From Aquipuribacter sp051216895 (GTDB lineage Bacteria; Actinomycetota; Actinomycetes; Actinomycetales; JBBAYJ01): a stretch of DNA of 64,000 nt. Location: contig NZ_JBPKAO010000007.1 of assembly GCF_051216895.1 (NCBI RefSeq), forward strand, positions 138,950 to 202,949, written 5' to 3'. Position numbers and translations under genes: made by a program. A model generated the notes under the pieces. That model ran no database searches, was not told the DNA's origin, and saw only the letters and a list, made by a program, of their open reading frames with translations. This document shows positions 1 through 7,831 of the stretch, one piece after another (positions within the stretch are counted from its first letter, which is position 1; each line of letters opens with the position of its first letter).

Positions 1-106
1 CGACGTGCAGCGGGCCGGTGCGGTGGCTCTCCAGCGGCTGCGGCTGCGCCACCTCGGGCGTCCGGACGTCCTGCTCCGGCGCGGCGTCGGTGCTCGGCTC
101 GGTCAT
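1..106 (-). CDS. trmI: tRNA (adenine-N1-)-methyltransferase TrmI, N-terminal fragment
   Basis: Only the first 35 codons are in the window; the gene runs off the left edge. It starts with ATG whose bases overlap the TGA of the upstream site-2 protease (ATGA), so the two are translationally coupled. The visible peptide is a disordered acidic/Pro-rich lead followed by RTGPLHV, which resembles the first strand of actinobacterial TrmI (ATGPFSIGERV in the mycobacterial enzyme, from memory). Known role of the family: S-adenosylmethionine-dependent methylation of A58 in the T loop of tRNA. The order RecB-like nuclease, S2P, TrmI is conserved in actinobacteria next to the proteasome ATPase, which supports the call, but the catalytic domain is not visible. 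Confidence 0.55.
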   Translation of the reverse strand, partial: MTEPSTDAAPEQDVRTPEVAQPQPLESHRTGPLHV

Positions 107-1305
107 GACAGGCCCATCGCGGTGGCGAAGTCGTCGGGCCGGACGCGGCCGGTCGGACGGCCGGCGTCGTCGACCAGGACGATGCCCTGCTCGCCGGAGC
201 GGGCGAGGCCCTCGACGGCGCCGAGCGCACCGCCCGAGGCCGGTACGACGGATCCGGGGGGCAGGGCGCGGGCCAGCGCGGAGGCGGGCGTGGTCGTTCG
301 CAGGTGGGCGGGCACGGTCGCGACGCTACCGCCCGGGACGAGGGCCACCGGTCGACCGGTGGCGTCGACGAGGACGACGTCGACGGGCCGGCCGTGGGGG
401 TCCAGGTGCTCGACCAGCTGGGCGACCACGGCCGAGTCCGCGACGACCGCGGCCGGACGGGTGACCGACCGGAGGTCGACCCCGGCCGCCCGGCGGCGGA
501 ACTGCCCGACCTTGAGGGACGCCGAGGCCCCCCGCCACAGGAACAGCCCGATGAGACCGCCCCAGATGATCGTGAACGTCGAGGGCACGCGCCCGTCCAG
601 CAACGGCGGCAGGAGCAGCCACGCCACCAGCCCGACGGCGACCACGCGACCGGCCCACCCCGCCACCACGCCCGCGGTGTCCTGGTCGCCGGTGACCTTC
701 CAGACCAGCGCCTCCAGCACCCGTCCGCCGTCCAGCGGCAGCCCGGGGACGAGGTTGAACAGCCCGACCAGGGCGTTGGTGGCGGCCAGCCCGAGCAGCA
801 GGAAGGCGACGACCGCGAGCCCGGACCCCGGCACGGTGGGCGGCAGCTGCCGTCTGACCAGCTCCGCGACGAGGGCCAGCGCGACGTTGACCAGCGGCCC
901 GACGACGGACACCACGGCCGACGCGCCCGGGGTCCGGGGCCGGCCCAGCGACGTGTGCCCGCCCCACAGGTTGATGACGACCTCGGTCACCGGCAGGCCG
1001 TAGGCGCGGGCGGCCACGGCGTGCCCGGCCTCGTGCAGCAGCACCGACACCGCGAGCAGGACGGCCAGGACGAAGGCGATGAGGTAGGCGCCGAGGCCGG
1101 GGACGCCGGTGGCGCTGGACGCGGTGCCCGCGAACAGGAAGGTGATGACGGCGGCGATGATGAGCCACGAGGCCGACAGCTTGACCGGTACGCCGCCGAT
1201 CCGGGCCAGCGTCAGGTCCTTCACGACGACAGGGGCCGGGCCGGGACGGCGGTCGCGACCGCGTCCGGGGCGCCCGGTGGACGGGCGGGGACCCGGGGTG
1301 CTCAC
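103..1305 (-). CDS. Site-2 protease family (M50) membrane metalloprotease with CBS-like tail
   Basis: A 400-residue integral membrane zinc protease of the rhomboid-like S2P/M50 class, which cuts transmembrane substrates. The zinc motif HEAGH is at residues 91-95 at the end of a membrane helix, and the second S2P motif NLVPGLPLDGG, supplying the third zinc ligand, lies about 100 residues later. Four to five hydrophobic segments fill residues 40-240. The last 120 residues are soluble and look like a degenerate CBS pair, as in many actinobacterial S2Ps. The GTG start is supported by a TACCAT box (1312-1317) six bases upstream, which implies a leaderless mRNA. It overlaps the downstream trmI start by 4 bp and is divergent from the RecB-like gene. 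The substrate cannot be read from the sequence. Confidence 0.88.
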   Translation of the reverse strand: MSTPGPRPSTGRPGRGRDRRPGPAPVVVKDLTLARIGGVPVKLSASWLIIAAVITFLFAGTASSATGVPGLGAYLIAFVLAVLLAVSVLLHEAGHAVAARAYGLPVTEVVINLWGGHTSLGRPRTPGASAVVSVVGPLVNVALALVAELVRRQLPPTVPGSGLAVVAFLLLGLAATNALVGLFNLVPGLPLDGGRVLEALVWKVTGDQDTAGVVAGWAGRVVAVGLVAWLLLPPLLDGRVPSTFTIIWGGLIGLFLWRGASASLKVGQFRRRAAGVDLRSVTRPAAVVADSAVVAQLVEHLDPHGRPVDVVLVDATGRPVALVPGGSVATVPAHLRTTTPASALARALPPGSVVPASGGALGAVEGLARSGEQGIVLVDDAGRPTGRVRPDDFATAMGLS

Positions 1306-1311
1306 CGGTCG

Positions 1312-1387
1312 ATGGTACGGCGGGCGACCGGGCCGGCCGGGCGCGCCCGGTACGGTCCGCTGTTCTGTCGCAGGCCCGACCTACCGT
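1312..1387. promoter_or_regulatory. Divergent -10 boxes of the S2P and RecB-like genes
   Basis: On the minus strand TACCAT (1312-1317) lies 6 nt before the GTG of the S2P gene. On the plus strand TACCGT (1382-1387) lies 6 nt before the ATG at 1394. Both fit the actinobacterial leaderless pattern TANNNT-N6-start. No Shine-Dalgarno sequence is visible before either start. Confidence 0.55.
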
Positions 1388-1393
1388 GTCGTC

Positions 1394-2428
1394 ATGTCCA
1401 GCCGCACCGTCGACGCCCCGACCGGCACCCCCGTCACCTCGACCGGCGCCCCCGTCGGGCCCGGCGCGGGCAGGACCACCGTCACCGGGTTCAGCACGGA
1501 CGAGCGTTCCGGCAGCCTGTCGCCGTCCCGGGCGGGCGACTTCAAGCAGTGCCCGCTGCTGTTCCGGTTCCGGGTGATCGACCGGCTGGCCGAGCGGCCG
1601 TCGTCGGCGGCGGTCCGCGGCACGGTCGTCCACCGCGCCCTGGAGCAGGTGTTCGACGTGCCCGCGCCGCAGCGCACGGTCGAGCACGCCCGGTCGTTGC
1701 TGGCCCCGGCCCTCGCCGAGGTCGTGGAGCGCTGGCCCGAGGTGTCCGGGCTCTTCGACACCGGGGACGACACCGGGGACGACACCGGGGACGACAGCGA
1801 GACCCGCAGCGGCGGCGACGGCGACCGGGGCGCGGCCCGGGCCGAGACGGAGCGCGTGTGGCTGGCCGAGGCCGAACGCCTGGTCGGTCGGTGGTTCGAG
1901 CTGGAGGACCCCACCCGGCTGGAGCCGGACGGCCGTGAGGTCCGCATCGAGCACCGCGTCGCCGACGACCTGGTGCTGCGGGGCATCGTCGACCGGGTGG
2001 ACGTCGCCCCCGACGGGCGGATCCGCATCGTCGACTACAAGACGGGGCGGGCACCCAGCGAGGCGTTCGAGGCCAGGGCCCTGTTCCAGATGAAGTTCTA
2101 CGCCCTGCTGCTGTGGCGCACCCGGGGCCGGGTGCCGACCCGGGTGCAGCTGGTCTACGTGGGCGGGCGGGGCCAGACCCTGCCGCTGGACGTCGACGAG
2201 ACCCAGCTGGCGGCCTTCGAGCGGACGGTCCTGCAGCTGTGGCAGGCGATCCGCGAGGCCGCCATCACCGGTGACTGGCGGCCCAGCCCCAGCCGGATGT
2301 GCGGCTGGTGCGACCACCAGGCGCTGTGCCCGGCCAAGGGCGGTACTGCTCCACCGCTGCCCCCGGACGCCCTGGACCGCGTGCTGCGCCCGGTGCCGGT
2401 GGAGGTGCCGGGCGCCGACGAGGCGTGA
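1394..2428 (+). CDS. RecB-family PD-(D/E)XK nuclease-like protein
   Basis: A 344-residue protein of the RecB-like exonuclease family (Rv2119 type). The open frame extends further upstream, but ATG 1394 is preceded by TACCGT at -12 to -7 and avoids overlap with the divergent S2P gene. After a Thr/Pro-rich lead comes SPSRAGDFKQCPLLFRFR, the usual N-terminal signature in which a Cys precedes the helicase-nuclease-like fold. VHRALE and IVDYKTG (nuclease motif with the catalytic Asp and Lys) follow, and CGWCDHQALCP near the C terminus adds three cysteines. Together with the first Cys these could bind an iron-sulfur cluster, as in AddB/Cas4-like nucleases. A short Asp-Thr-Gly-Asp repeat sits in an acidic linker. 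The cellular role is not established. Confidence 0.82.
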   Translation: MSSRTVDAPTGTPVTSTGAPVGPGAGRTTVTGFSTDERSGSLSPSRAGDFKQCPLLFRFRVIDRLAERPSSAAVRGTVVHRALEQVFDVPAPQRTVEHARSLLAPALAEVVERWPEVSGLFDTGDDTGDDTGDDSETRSGGDGDRGAARAETERVWLAEAERLVGRWFELEDPTRLEPDGREVRIEHRVADDLVLRGIVDRVDVAPDGRIRIVDYKTGRAPSEAFEARALFQMKFYALLLWRTRGRVPTRVQLVYVGGRGQTLPLDVDETQLAAFERTVLQLWQAIREAAITGDWRPSPSRMCGWCDHQALCPAKGGTAPPLPPDALDRVLRPVPVEVPGADEA

Positions 2429-2429
2429 G

Positions 2430-2450
2430 GACGCGGCGCGGCGCCGCGTC
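2430..2450. terminator. Bidirectional hairpin between convergent genes
   Basis: A perfect 10-bp inverted repeat (GACGCGGCGC / GCGCCGCGTC) around one central base lies directly between the stop of the RecB-like gene and the stop of the sigma-factor partner, and includes two bases of the latter stop codon. There is no U-tract, as is usual for GC-rich actinobacteria. Confidence 0.5.
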
Positions 2451-3609
2451 ACCCCTCGCGCGGCCGCACCAGCAGGTTCGAGGCTCGGGTGTCCTCCTCG
2501 TCGAGGCCGATCCGGTTCAGGGCGGAGCCGTCGCCCCCTCCCTCGGCCGTCCACGAGTCCGGGACCAGGACCGCCGTCAGGGGCGTCCCGTCACGGATCA
2601 CCGCCCCGGTGACCGTCAGACCGCGGGCGGCGAACGCCTCCGGGCTGACGCAGGACGCCCCGCCGCTGTCCTCATCGACAGGCCGGTACAGCAGGCACAC
2701 CCGGGCGAGGCCGTCGACCGCCGCCCAGAACTCGGTCCCGTCCGCCTCCCCGAGTCGCCGGCTCGTACTGGGCACCACACCGTCCGGCTGACCCGACGAC
2801 GTCCCGAGCACCCAGGACGGCACCTCGTCGCCCGGGCCGGCCGGGCGGGCCAGCAGGGGCAGCAGCGCCAGCACGTCGTCAGGCACGGCAGGCGGGCCCG
2901 ACCGCGAGGCGTCCGAGCCGCCCACGCCGGCCCCGACGCCCGTGGTCCGGGCGTAGAGGTTGCGCGCCAGTGCGTCGTCGAGGCCCAGGTCGCCGCCGAG
3001 CCCGGCCGAGATCCGCGTGACGTCGGCGGGCGACGCGCCGTCGGGGACGAGCAACCCCGACGCGGAGTCCTGGGCCGGGCCTGTCACCTGCACCTGGGCC
3101 CCGAACTCCTCGAAGGGACGCCCCGGGGACGAGCACGCCGTCGCGGCCACGTCGGTCGCCTCGAGGTGGACGACCAGGCAGACCTGGCCGGACGCGTCGG
3201 TCCCGGCGAAGTACGCCACGCCGTCCTGCCGCACCACCAGCCTCGAGGTGCCTGCCACGATCTCGCCCTCCCCGCCCCCGCCGGCCATGACCTCCGGCAG
3301 GGCGTCCACCGACGTCCGCTGCCGCTGCAGCAGCGACAAGCTCGCGTCCGGACCCGCCGTGCCGTCCGGACCCGCCGTGCCGTCCGGAGCGGGTGCCGGC
3401 GCGACGAGCCCGGCCCCCAAGACGACCGCGAGGACCACCACCGCGGCTCCCCCGCCGGAGGCCAGCGCGCCCCGCAGCCGCGCCCTCCCGCGTCGCCTCG
3501 ACGCACCGCCGCGCAGCACGCGGTCCAGGTCGAGGTCTCCCTGGGGCTGCTGCCGCCGGGCGGCGGCTCGCAGCGTGGCTACGGTCTCGTCGTCGGGGGT
3601 CGTGGTCAT
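2449..3609 (-). CDS. Membrane-anchored partner of the SigE-family sigma factor (putative anti-sigma type)
   Basis: A 386-residue protein with a cytoplasmic N terminus of about 45 residues (Arg-rich near the membrane), one transmembrane helix at about 48-70 and a long extracytoplasmic domain with no family I recognise. Just outside the membrane is a PDGTAG repeat coded by an 18-bp DNA repeat. The ATG overlaps the TGA of the sigma gene (ATGA), so the two are co-translated. That layout is typical of proteins that follow SigE-family ECF sigma genes in actinobacteria. Calling it an anti-sigma factor is inference, since no zinc-binding anti-sigma HxxxCxxC motif is present. The external domain contains several cysteines (VCLV, ACSS, VCLLY, SCVS) that could form disulfides. 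Confidence 0.6.
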   Translation of the reverse strand: MTTTPDDETVATLRAAARRQQPQGDLDLDRVLRGGASRRRGRARLRGALASGGGAAVVVLAVVLGAGLVAPAPAPDGTAGPDGTAGPDASLSLLQRQRTSVDALPEVMAGGGGEGEIVAGTSRLVVRQDGVAYFAGTDASGQVCLVVHLEATDVAATACSSPGRPFEEFGAQVQVTGPAQDSASGLLVPDGASPADVTRISAGLGGDLGLDDALARNLYARTTGVGAGVGGSDASRSGPPAVPDDVLALLPLLARPAGPGDEVPSWVLGTSSGQPDGVVPSTSRRLGEADGTEFWAAVDGLARVCLLYRPVDEDSGGASCVSPEAFAARGLTVTGAVIRDGTPLTAVLVPDSWTAEGGGDGSALNRIGLDEEDTRASNLLVRPREG

Positions 3610-4142
3610 CGTGCCCTCCTCGCCAGCGGCGGCTCGGCGGTGGCGTGGGCCTGCTGCCGCAGCCGCTGCAGAGCGTCGTGGCACTGACGCTTGACCGTGC
3701 CGTGACTGACGCCCAGCACGTCGGCGACCTCCGCCAACGGCAGGTCCTCGACGAAGCGCATGATCACCACGGCCCGTTGCTTCACCGTCAGGCAGCGCAG
3801 CAGCGACGTGAGGTCGAGCCGTTCGACCGCGGCGTCGGTGGGGTCGGTCCTGCGGTCGTCGAGCGGCTCCGGGGTACTGGTCTCCCGGGTCCAGCGGTGC
3901 CGGCGCTGCTCCCGCAGGGCCAACCTCACCAGCACCGTGCGGACGTAGGCCCCCGGCCGCTCCAGGTCGTGGACCCTCGGCCACACCGCGTAGACCCGTT
4001 CGAGGGCGCCCTGCACCAGGTCGTCGGCCCGGTGGGGGTCGGCGCACACCCCGAGCGCGAACCGGCGGAGCCCGGGCATCTCCGCCTCCGCCATCGCCGT
4101 GAACGAACCGGCCAGCCCGGCCGACAGCTCCCCCCGTGTCAC
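3606..4142 (-). CDS. SigE-family ECF RNA polymerase sigma factor
   Basis: A 178-residue ECF sigma factor of the actinobacterial SigE subfamily. Region 2 contains ADDLVQGALERVYAVWPRV, which binds core and the -10 element. Region 4 carries the helix-turn-helix LPLAEVADVLGVSHGTVKRQ. The open frame could begin at a GTG two codons earlier (4148). GTG 4142 is preferred because the -10-like TAGGGT (4149-4154) is then exactly 6 nt upstream, giving a leaderless mRNA. The following membrane protein gene overlaps by 4 bp. Divergent from it, 245 bp away, is the ABC exporter operon, a plausible but untested target. Confidence 0.85.
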   Translation of the reverse strand: MTRGELSAGLAGSFTAMAEAEMPGLRRFALGVCADPHRADDLVQGALERVYAVWPRVHDLERPGAYVRTVLVRLALREQRRHRWTRETSTPEPLDDRRTDPTDAAVERLDLTSLLRCLTVKQRAVVIMRFVEDLPLAEVADVLGVSHGTVKRQCHDALQRLRQQAHATAEPPLARRAR

Positions 4143-4263
4143 CCTCACACCCTACGAAGCACCTGGGTGCCCCGTCCGGTTGTGCCCGGGGTCGGACTGG
4201 TCCCGGTGCGCCACCCCGAGACCACCTCCGGGACACCCCTGGGGCCCACGGCCGCAGAGATCG

Positions 4264-4276
4264 GGGGGAATCCCCC
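4264..4276. promoter_or_regulatory. Short dyad GGGGG-N3-CCCCC upstream of the ABC exporter
   Basis: The spacer between the sigma gene and the exporter operon holds a 5-bp perfect G/C dyad about 110 bases before the exporter start. It could be an operator or a weak hairpin. Nothing else distinctive was seen in the 4155-4386 spacer. Confidence 0.25.
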
Positions 4277-4386
4277 TGGACGCTGACGTGGGGGGAGGTG
4301 GTTCGCTAGGCGCACCGGAACGCCACGCTGACCCCTGCAGCAGCCCTGCCAGCCCGGCCCATCCCTGACACAGAGACGGAACGCCC

Positions 4387-5175
4387 GTGAGCGAGTCCAC
4401 CACGTCCACCGACACCACCCGTCACGGCCGGCACGAGGCCGGCTCCGGCGACTCCGTCGCCACCGCCCGCGGCCTCACCAAGGTCTACGGCCAGGACGAG
4501 GCCGCCGTGCACGCCCTGGCCGGCGTCGACATCGACTTCGCCCGCGGCGAGTTCACCGCGATCATGGGTCCCTCGGGCTCGGGCAAGTCCACCCTGATGC
4601 ACTGCATGGCCGCCCTGGACACGCCCACCGCCGGCACGGTCGTCGTCGACGGGATCGACGTGTCCACGCTGGGCGACAAGGCGCTGACCAAGCTGCGTCG
4701 GGACCGGATCGGCTTCGTCTTCCAGTCGTTCAACCTGGTCCCGACCCTCAACGCGGCCGAGAACATCACGCTGCCGCTGGACATCGCCGGCCGCAAGGTC
4801 GACCAGGACTGGTACGACACCGTCATCGACATCCTGGGCCTCGGCCCGCGTCTCACCCACCGACCCAACGAGCTGTCGGGCGGGCAGCAGCAGCGCGTGG
4901 CCGCCGCGCGCGCCCTGGTGGGCAAGCCCGCGATCGTGTTCGCCGACGAGCCCACGGGCAACCTGGACTCCAAGTCCTCGGCGGAGGTGCTCGGGTTCCT
5001 GCGCCGCAGCGTCGACGAGTTCGGCCAGAGCATCGTCATGGTCACCCACGAGCCGTCGGCCGCGGCCTACGCCGACCGCGTGGTCTTCATGGCCGACGGC
5101 AGCTTCGTCGACGAGATGCGCAACCCCACGGCCGAGTCCGTCCTGGACCGGATGAAGACCATGGGTGACGTCTGA
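4387..5175 (+). CDS. ABC transporter ATP-binding protein, MacB/LolD type
   Basis: A 262-residue ATPase that pairs with the FtsX-like permease that follows. The Walker A motif is at 61-69 (GPSGSGKST), Q-loop near 112 (VFQSFNLVP), ABC signature LSGGQQ at 163-168, Walker B IVFADEP at 183-189 and H-loop VTHEP. FQSFNLVPTLNA and the overall spacing are typical of the MacB/LolD/FtsE-like group that works mechanically rather than as a classic pump. It starts with GTG and its TGA overlaps the ATG of the permease by one base (TGATG), so the two form a translationally coupled operon. Such pairs export peptides or lipids or respond to envelope stress; the substrate is unknown. Confidence 0.9.
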   Translation: MSESTTSTDTTRHGRHEAGSGDSVATARGLTKVYGQDEAAVHALAGVDIDFARGEFTAIMGPSGSGKSTLMHCMAALDTPTAGTVVVDGIDVSTLGDKALTKLRRDRIGFVFQSFNLVPTLNAAENITLPLDIAGRKVDQDWYDTVIDILGLGPRLTHRPNELSGGQQQRVAAARALVGKPAIVFADEPTGNLDSKSSAEVLGFLRRSVDEFGQSIVMVTHEPSAAAYADRVVFMADGSFVDEMRNPTAESVLDRMKTMGDV

Positions 5176-7676
5176 TGCTCAAGGTCACGCTCGCCAACGT
5201 GCGCGGGCACCTGGTGCGGCTGCTGCTGACCGGGCTCGCGGTGATGCTCGGCACGGCGTTCGTGGCCGGCTCGTTCGTGCTGACCGACTCCATCGACGAG
5301 ACGTTCTCGGCCATCTTCGCCACGTCGGACTCCACCGACGCCGTCGTCCGGCTGACGGAGGACACCGAGCTGGGCGGGCTCGACCTGGCTTTCAGCGAGG
5401 AGATCGAGGCCGTCGACGGCGTCGAGCGGGCCATCCCGGCGCTGACGGGCAACGCCGTCATCCAGGGCGCGGACGGGACCGCGGTGCGTTCCGGCGGTGC
5501 GCCCGCGTTCGGCTTCGCCTGGGACGACGACGACCCGTCGATCCGTCTCGTCGAGGGGCGCGCGCCCGAGCAGGCCGACGAGGTCGCGGTCGAGACGTCC
5601 ACCCTGGAGCGGTCCGGCTTCGTCGTCGGCGACGAGACCGTCGTCGTGGTCAACGGCACCCCGACGGACGTCACCATCGTCGGCGAGGCCACCAACGACA
5701 CCCCCACCGCCGGCGCAGCCATCGTGCTCCTGCAGGACGACCTCGCCCGCGAGCAGTTCGCCCCCAGCGGCCAGGTCCCGTCGTTCACGGTGACCGGGAC
5801 CGACGGGACGGCTCAGCAGACGCTCGTCGACGCCATCGCCCCGATCCTCCCGGCCGGCGCCGAGGTCATCACCGGCCAGGCGCAGGCCGATGAGACGCAG
5901 GAGCAGCTGTCGCAGGCGCTCGGTTTCGTGTCGATCTTCCTGCTGGTCTTCGCCGGGGTGGCCCTGTTCGTCGGCGCCTTCATCATCTTCAACACCTTCT
6001 CGATGCTGGTCGCGCAGCGGACCCGCGAGCTGGCCCTGCTGCGGGCGATCGGCGCCTCACGCCGTCAGGTCACGAGCTCGGTGCTCGGAGAGTCGCTGCT
6101 GGTCGGCCTCGTCGGGTCGCTGGCCGGGCTGGCCGTCGGCATCGGGCTGGCCGCCGGCATCCAGCAGGTCGTCAGCGCCTTGTTCGGGCTCAGCCTGACC
6201 GGGCTTCCCGTCAACCCGCGCACCATCATCGCCACCCTGGTGGTGGGCGTGCTCGTCACCGGTCTGGCCGCGGTGCTGCCCGCCCGCCGCGCGTCCTCGG
6301 TGGCCCCGGTCGCCGCCATGCGCGACGACCAGGCGCTGCCCACGTCGGCCGTCCGGACCCGGGCCCTGCTGGGTCTGCTGCTGGCTGCGCTCGGGGCCGC
6401 CACCATGGCCCTGGTCCTGAACGACGTCGTCGAGACCCAGGCGCTGGCCGTGCTGGGCGGCGGCGTCCTGGCCGTCTTCCTCGGCGTCGCCGTGGCGAGC
6501 CCGGCCGTGTCCAAGCCGGTCGTCTGGCTGCTCACCGCCCCGTTCGCCGGCGGTGCCGTCGGGCGGCTCGCCCAGCGCAACGGCCTGCGCAACCCCCGGC
6601 GCACGGCCGCCACCGCCAGCGCCCTGATGATCGGCCTGGCGCTGGTGGGCACGGTGTCGGTGCTGTCCAGCTCCGCCTCGGCCAGCGTCGCCGACGTCAT
6701 CGACGACGAGTTCCGCGGTGACCTCGTCATCAGCGACGGCGGGGCGCCGACCGTCCCGACGTCCGTCACCGCGCAGGTCGCGGGCATCGACGGCGTCGAG
6801 TCGGTCCTGCCGCTGCCGTTCACCCCGGTGACGGTCGACGGCGAGGACGGCTTCGTGATGACCGTCGACCCGCAGACGCTCCCCGACCTGGTGGACATCA
6901 CCGCCGTCGACGGCGACCTGGGCTCGCTCGGCGACGGCGTCTGGCTCAACGAGTCCGAGGCCGAGGACCGCGGCGTGGCCGTCGGCGACACCGTCGCCGT
7001 GCAGGTGGCCACCGGTGAGTCCGCCGACCGCGAGGTCGTGGCCGTGTTCGAGGACAGCCAGATCCTCGCGGCCGACGCCGTCGTGTCGCAGGAGGTGTAC
7101 GACGCCGGCACGGTGGCCCTGCAGGGTCAGGGCCTGCAGCTGCTGCTGGTCGCGGCCGCCGACGACGCGGACCTGGCGGCCGTGAGGGCGGACGTGACCG
7201 ACGTCGCAGCCGAGTTCCTGACGCTGTCGGTCCTGGACGCCGAGGAGTTCACGTCCTCGCAGACCGCCCAGATCAACCAGGTCCTCGGCCTGCTGTACGC
7301 GCTGCTGGGCCTCAGCCTGGTCATCGCGACGCTCGGCGTGATCAACACCCTGGCGCTGTCGGTGGTGGAGCGGACCCGTGAGATCGGCCTGCTGCGGGCC
7401 ATCGGTCTCACCCGGTCGCAGCTGCGACGGACCATCACCATCGAGTCGGTGGCCACGACCGTGTTCGGCGCCATGCTCGGCGTGGTCCTGGGGCTGGCCT
7501 TCGGCATCGCCCTGCAGCGCGGGCTGAGCGGCGACGGGCTCGCGGTGCTCGCGGTGCCGTGGACCACGGTCGTCGTGGTGCTGGTCGGCTCGGGCGTGGT
7601 CGGGGTCGTGGCGGCCGTGCTGCCGGCGTGGCGGGCGACCCGCATCGACACCCTGCGGGCCATCACGACGGAGTAG
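5175..7676 (+). CDS. FtsX-like ABC permease with two MacB-type domains
   Basis: An 833-residue permease with the duplicated layout of large actinobacterial FtsX-family proteins. It has an N-terminal helix, an extracytoplasmic MacB-like domain (about 45-240), three helices with the FtsX motif (TRELALLRAIGASRRQV near 280), further helices (about 390-470), a second external domain (about 500-690) and a C-terminal FtsX triplet containing RTREIGLLRAIGLTRSQL. The paired RAIG-motif loops are coupling helices for the ATPase. It is followed by a strong hairpin, so the exporter is probably a two-gene operon. Confidence 0.9.
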   Translation: MLKVTLANVRGHLVRLLLTGLAVMLGTAFVAGSFVLTDSIDETFSAIFATSDSTDAVVRLTEDTELGGLDLAFSEEIEAVDGVERAIPALTGNAVIQGADGTAVRSGGAPAFGFAWDDDDPSIRLVEGRAPEQADEVAVETSTLERSGFVVGDETVVVVNGTPTDVTIVGEATNDTPTAGAAIVLLQDDLAREQFAPSGQVPSFTVTGTDGTAQQTLVDAIAPILPAGAEVITGQAQADETQEQLSQALGFVSIFLLVFAGVALFVGAFIIFNTFSMLVAQRTRELALLRAIGASRRQVTSSVLGESLLVGLVGSLAGLAVGIGLAAGIQQVVSALFGLSLTGLPVNPRTIIATLVVGVLVTGLAAVLPARRASSVAPVAAMRDDQALPTSAVRTRALLGLLLAALGAATMALVLNDVVETQALAVLGGGVLAVFLGVAVASPAVSKPVVWLLTAPFAGGAVGRLAQRNGLRNPRRTAATASALMIGLALVGTVSVLSSSASASVADVIDDEFRGDLVISDGGAPTVPTSVTAQVAGIDGVESVLPLPFTPVTVDGEDGFVMTVDPQTLPDLVDITAVDGDLGSLGDGVWLNESEAEDRGVAVGDTVAVQVATGESADREVVAVFEDSQILAADAVVSQEVYDAGTVALQGQGLQLLLVAAADDADLAAVRADVTDVAAEFLTLSVLDAEEFTSSQTAQINQVLGLLYALLGLSLVIATLGVINTLALSVVERTREIGLLRAIGLTRSQLRRTITIESVATTVFGAMLGVVLGLAFGIALQRGLSGDGLAVLAVPWTTVVVVLVGSGVVGVVAAVLPAWRATRIDTLRAITTE

Positions 7677-7687
7677 CCCGGGCCGCC

Positions 7688-7742
7688 GGGACGGCCGGAC
7701 CGGTCCGCCGCGACCTGCGGCGCGATCCGGTCCGGCCGTCCC
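7688..7742 (+). terminator. Strong stem-loop after the ABC exporter
   Basis: A perfect 16-bp inverted repeat (arms 7688-7703 and 7727-7742, GGGACGGCCGGACCGG and its complement) encloses a second stem CGCCGC/GCGGCG. It begins 12 bases after the permease stop. There is no T-tract; a factor-assisted terminator is likely. Confidence 0.65.
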
Positions 7743-7819
7743 GACGTCGGGATGTGGTGGGTCGGTGGAGGGACCGTGCGACGGCGGTGCAGGACCGCCC
7801 GGACGTGCGGCCCCGCTCC

Positions 7820-7825
7820 TAGCGT
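7820..7825 (+). promoter_or_regulatory. -10 box TAGCGT of the FAD oxidoreductase
   Basis: TAGCGT ends 6 nt before the ATG at 7832 and no Shine-Dalgarno is present, so the transcript is probably leaderless. The hairpin just upstream separates it from the exporter operon. Confidence 0.5.
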
Positions 7826-7831
7826 CGCGGC

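Noticed and set aside
326..2554. 742-codon minus-strand frame across the S2P and RecB-like genes
   Set aside because: It overlaps two genes with clear motifs in other frames and is a composition artefact.
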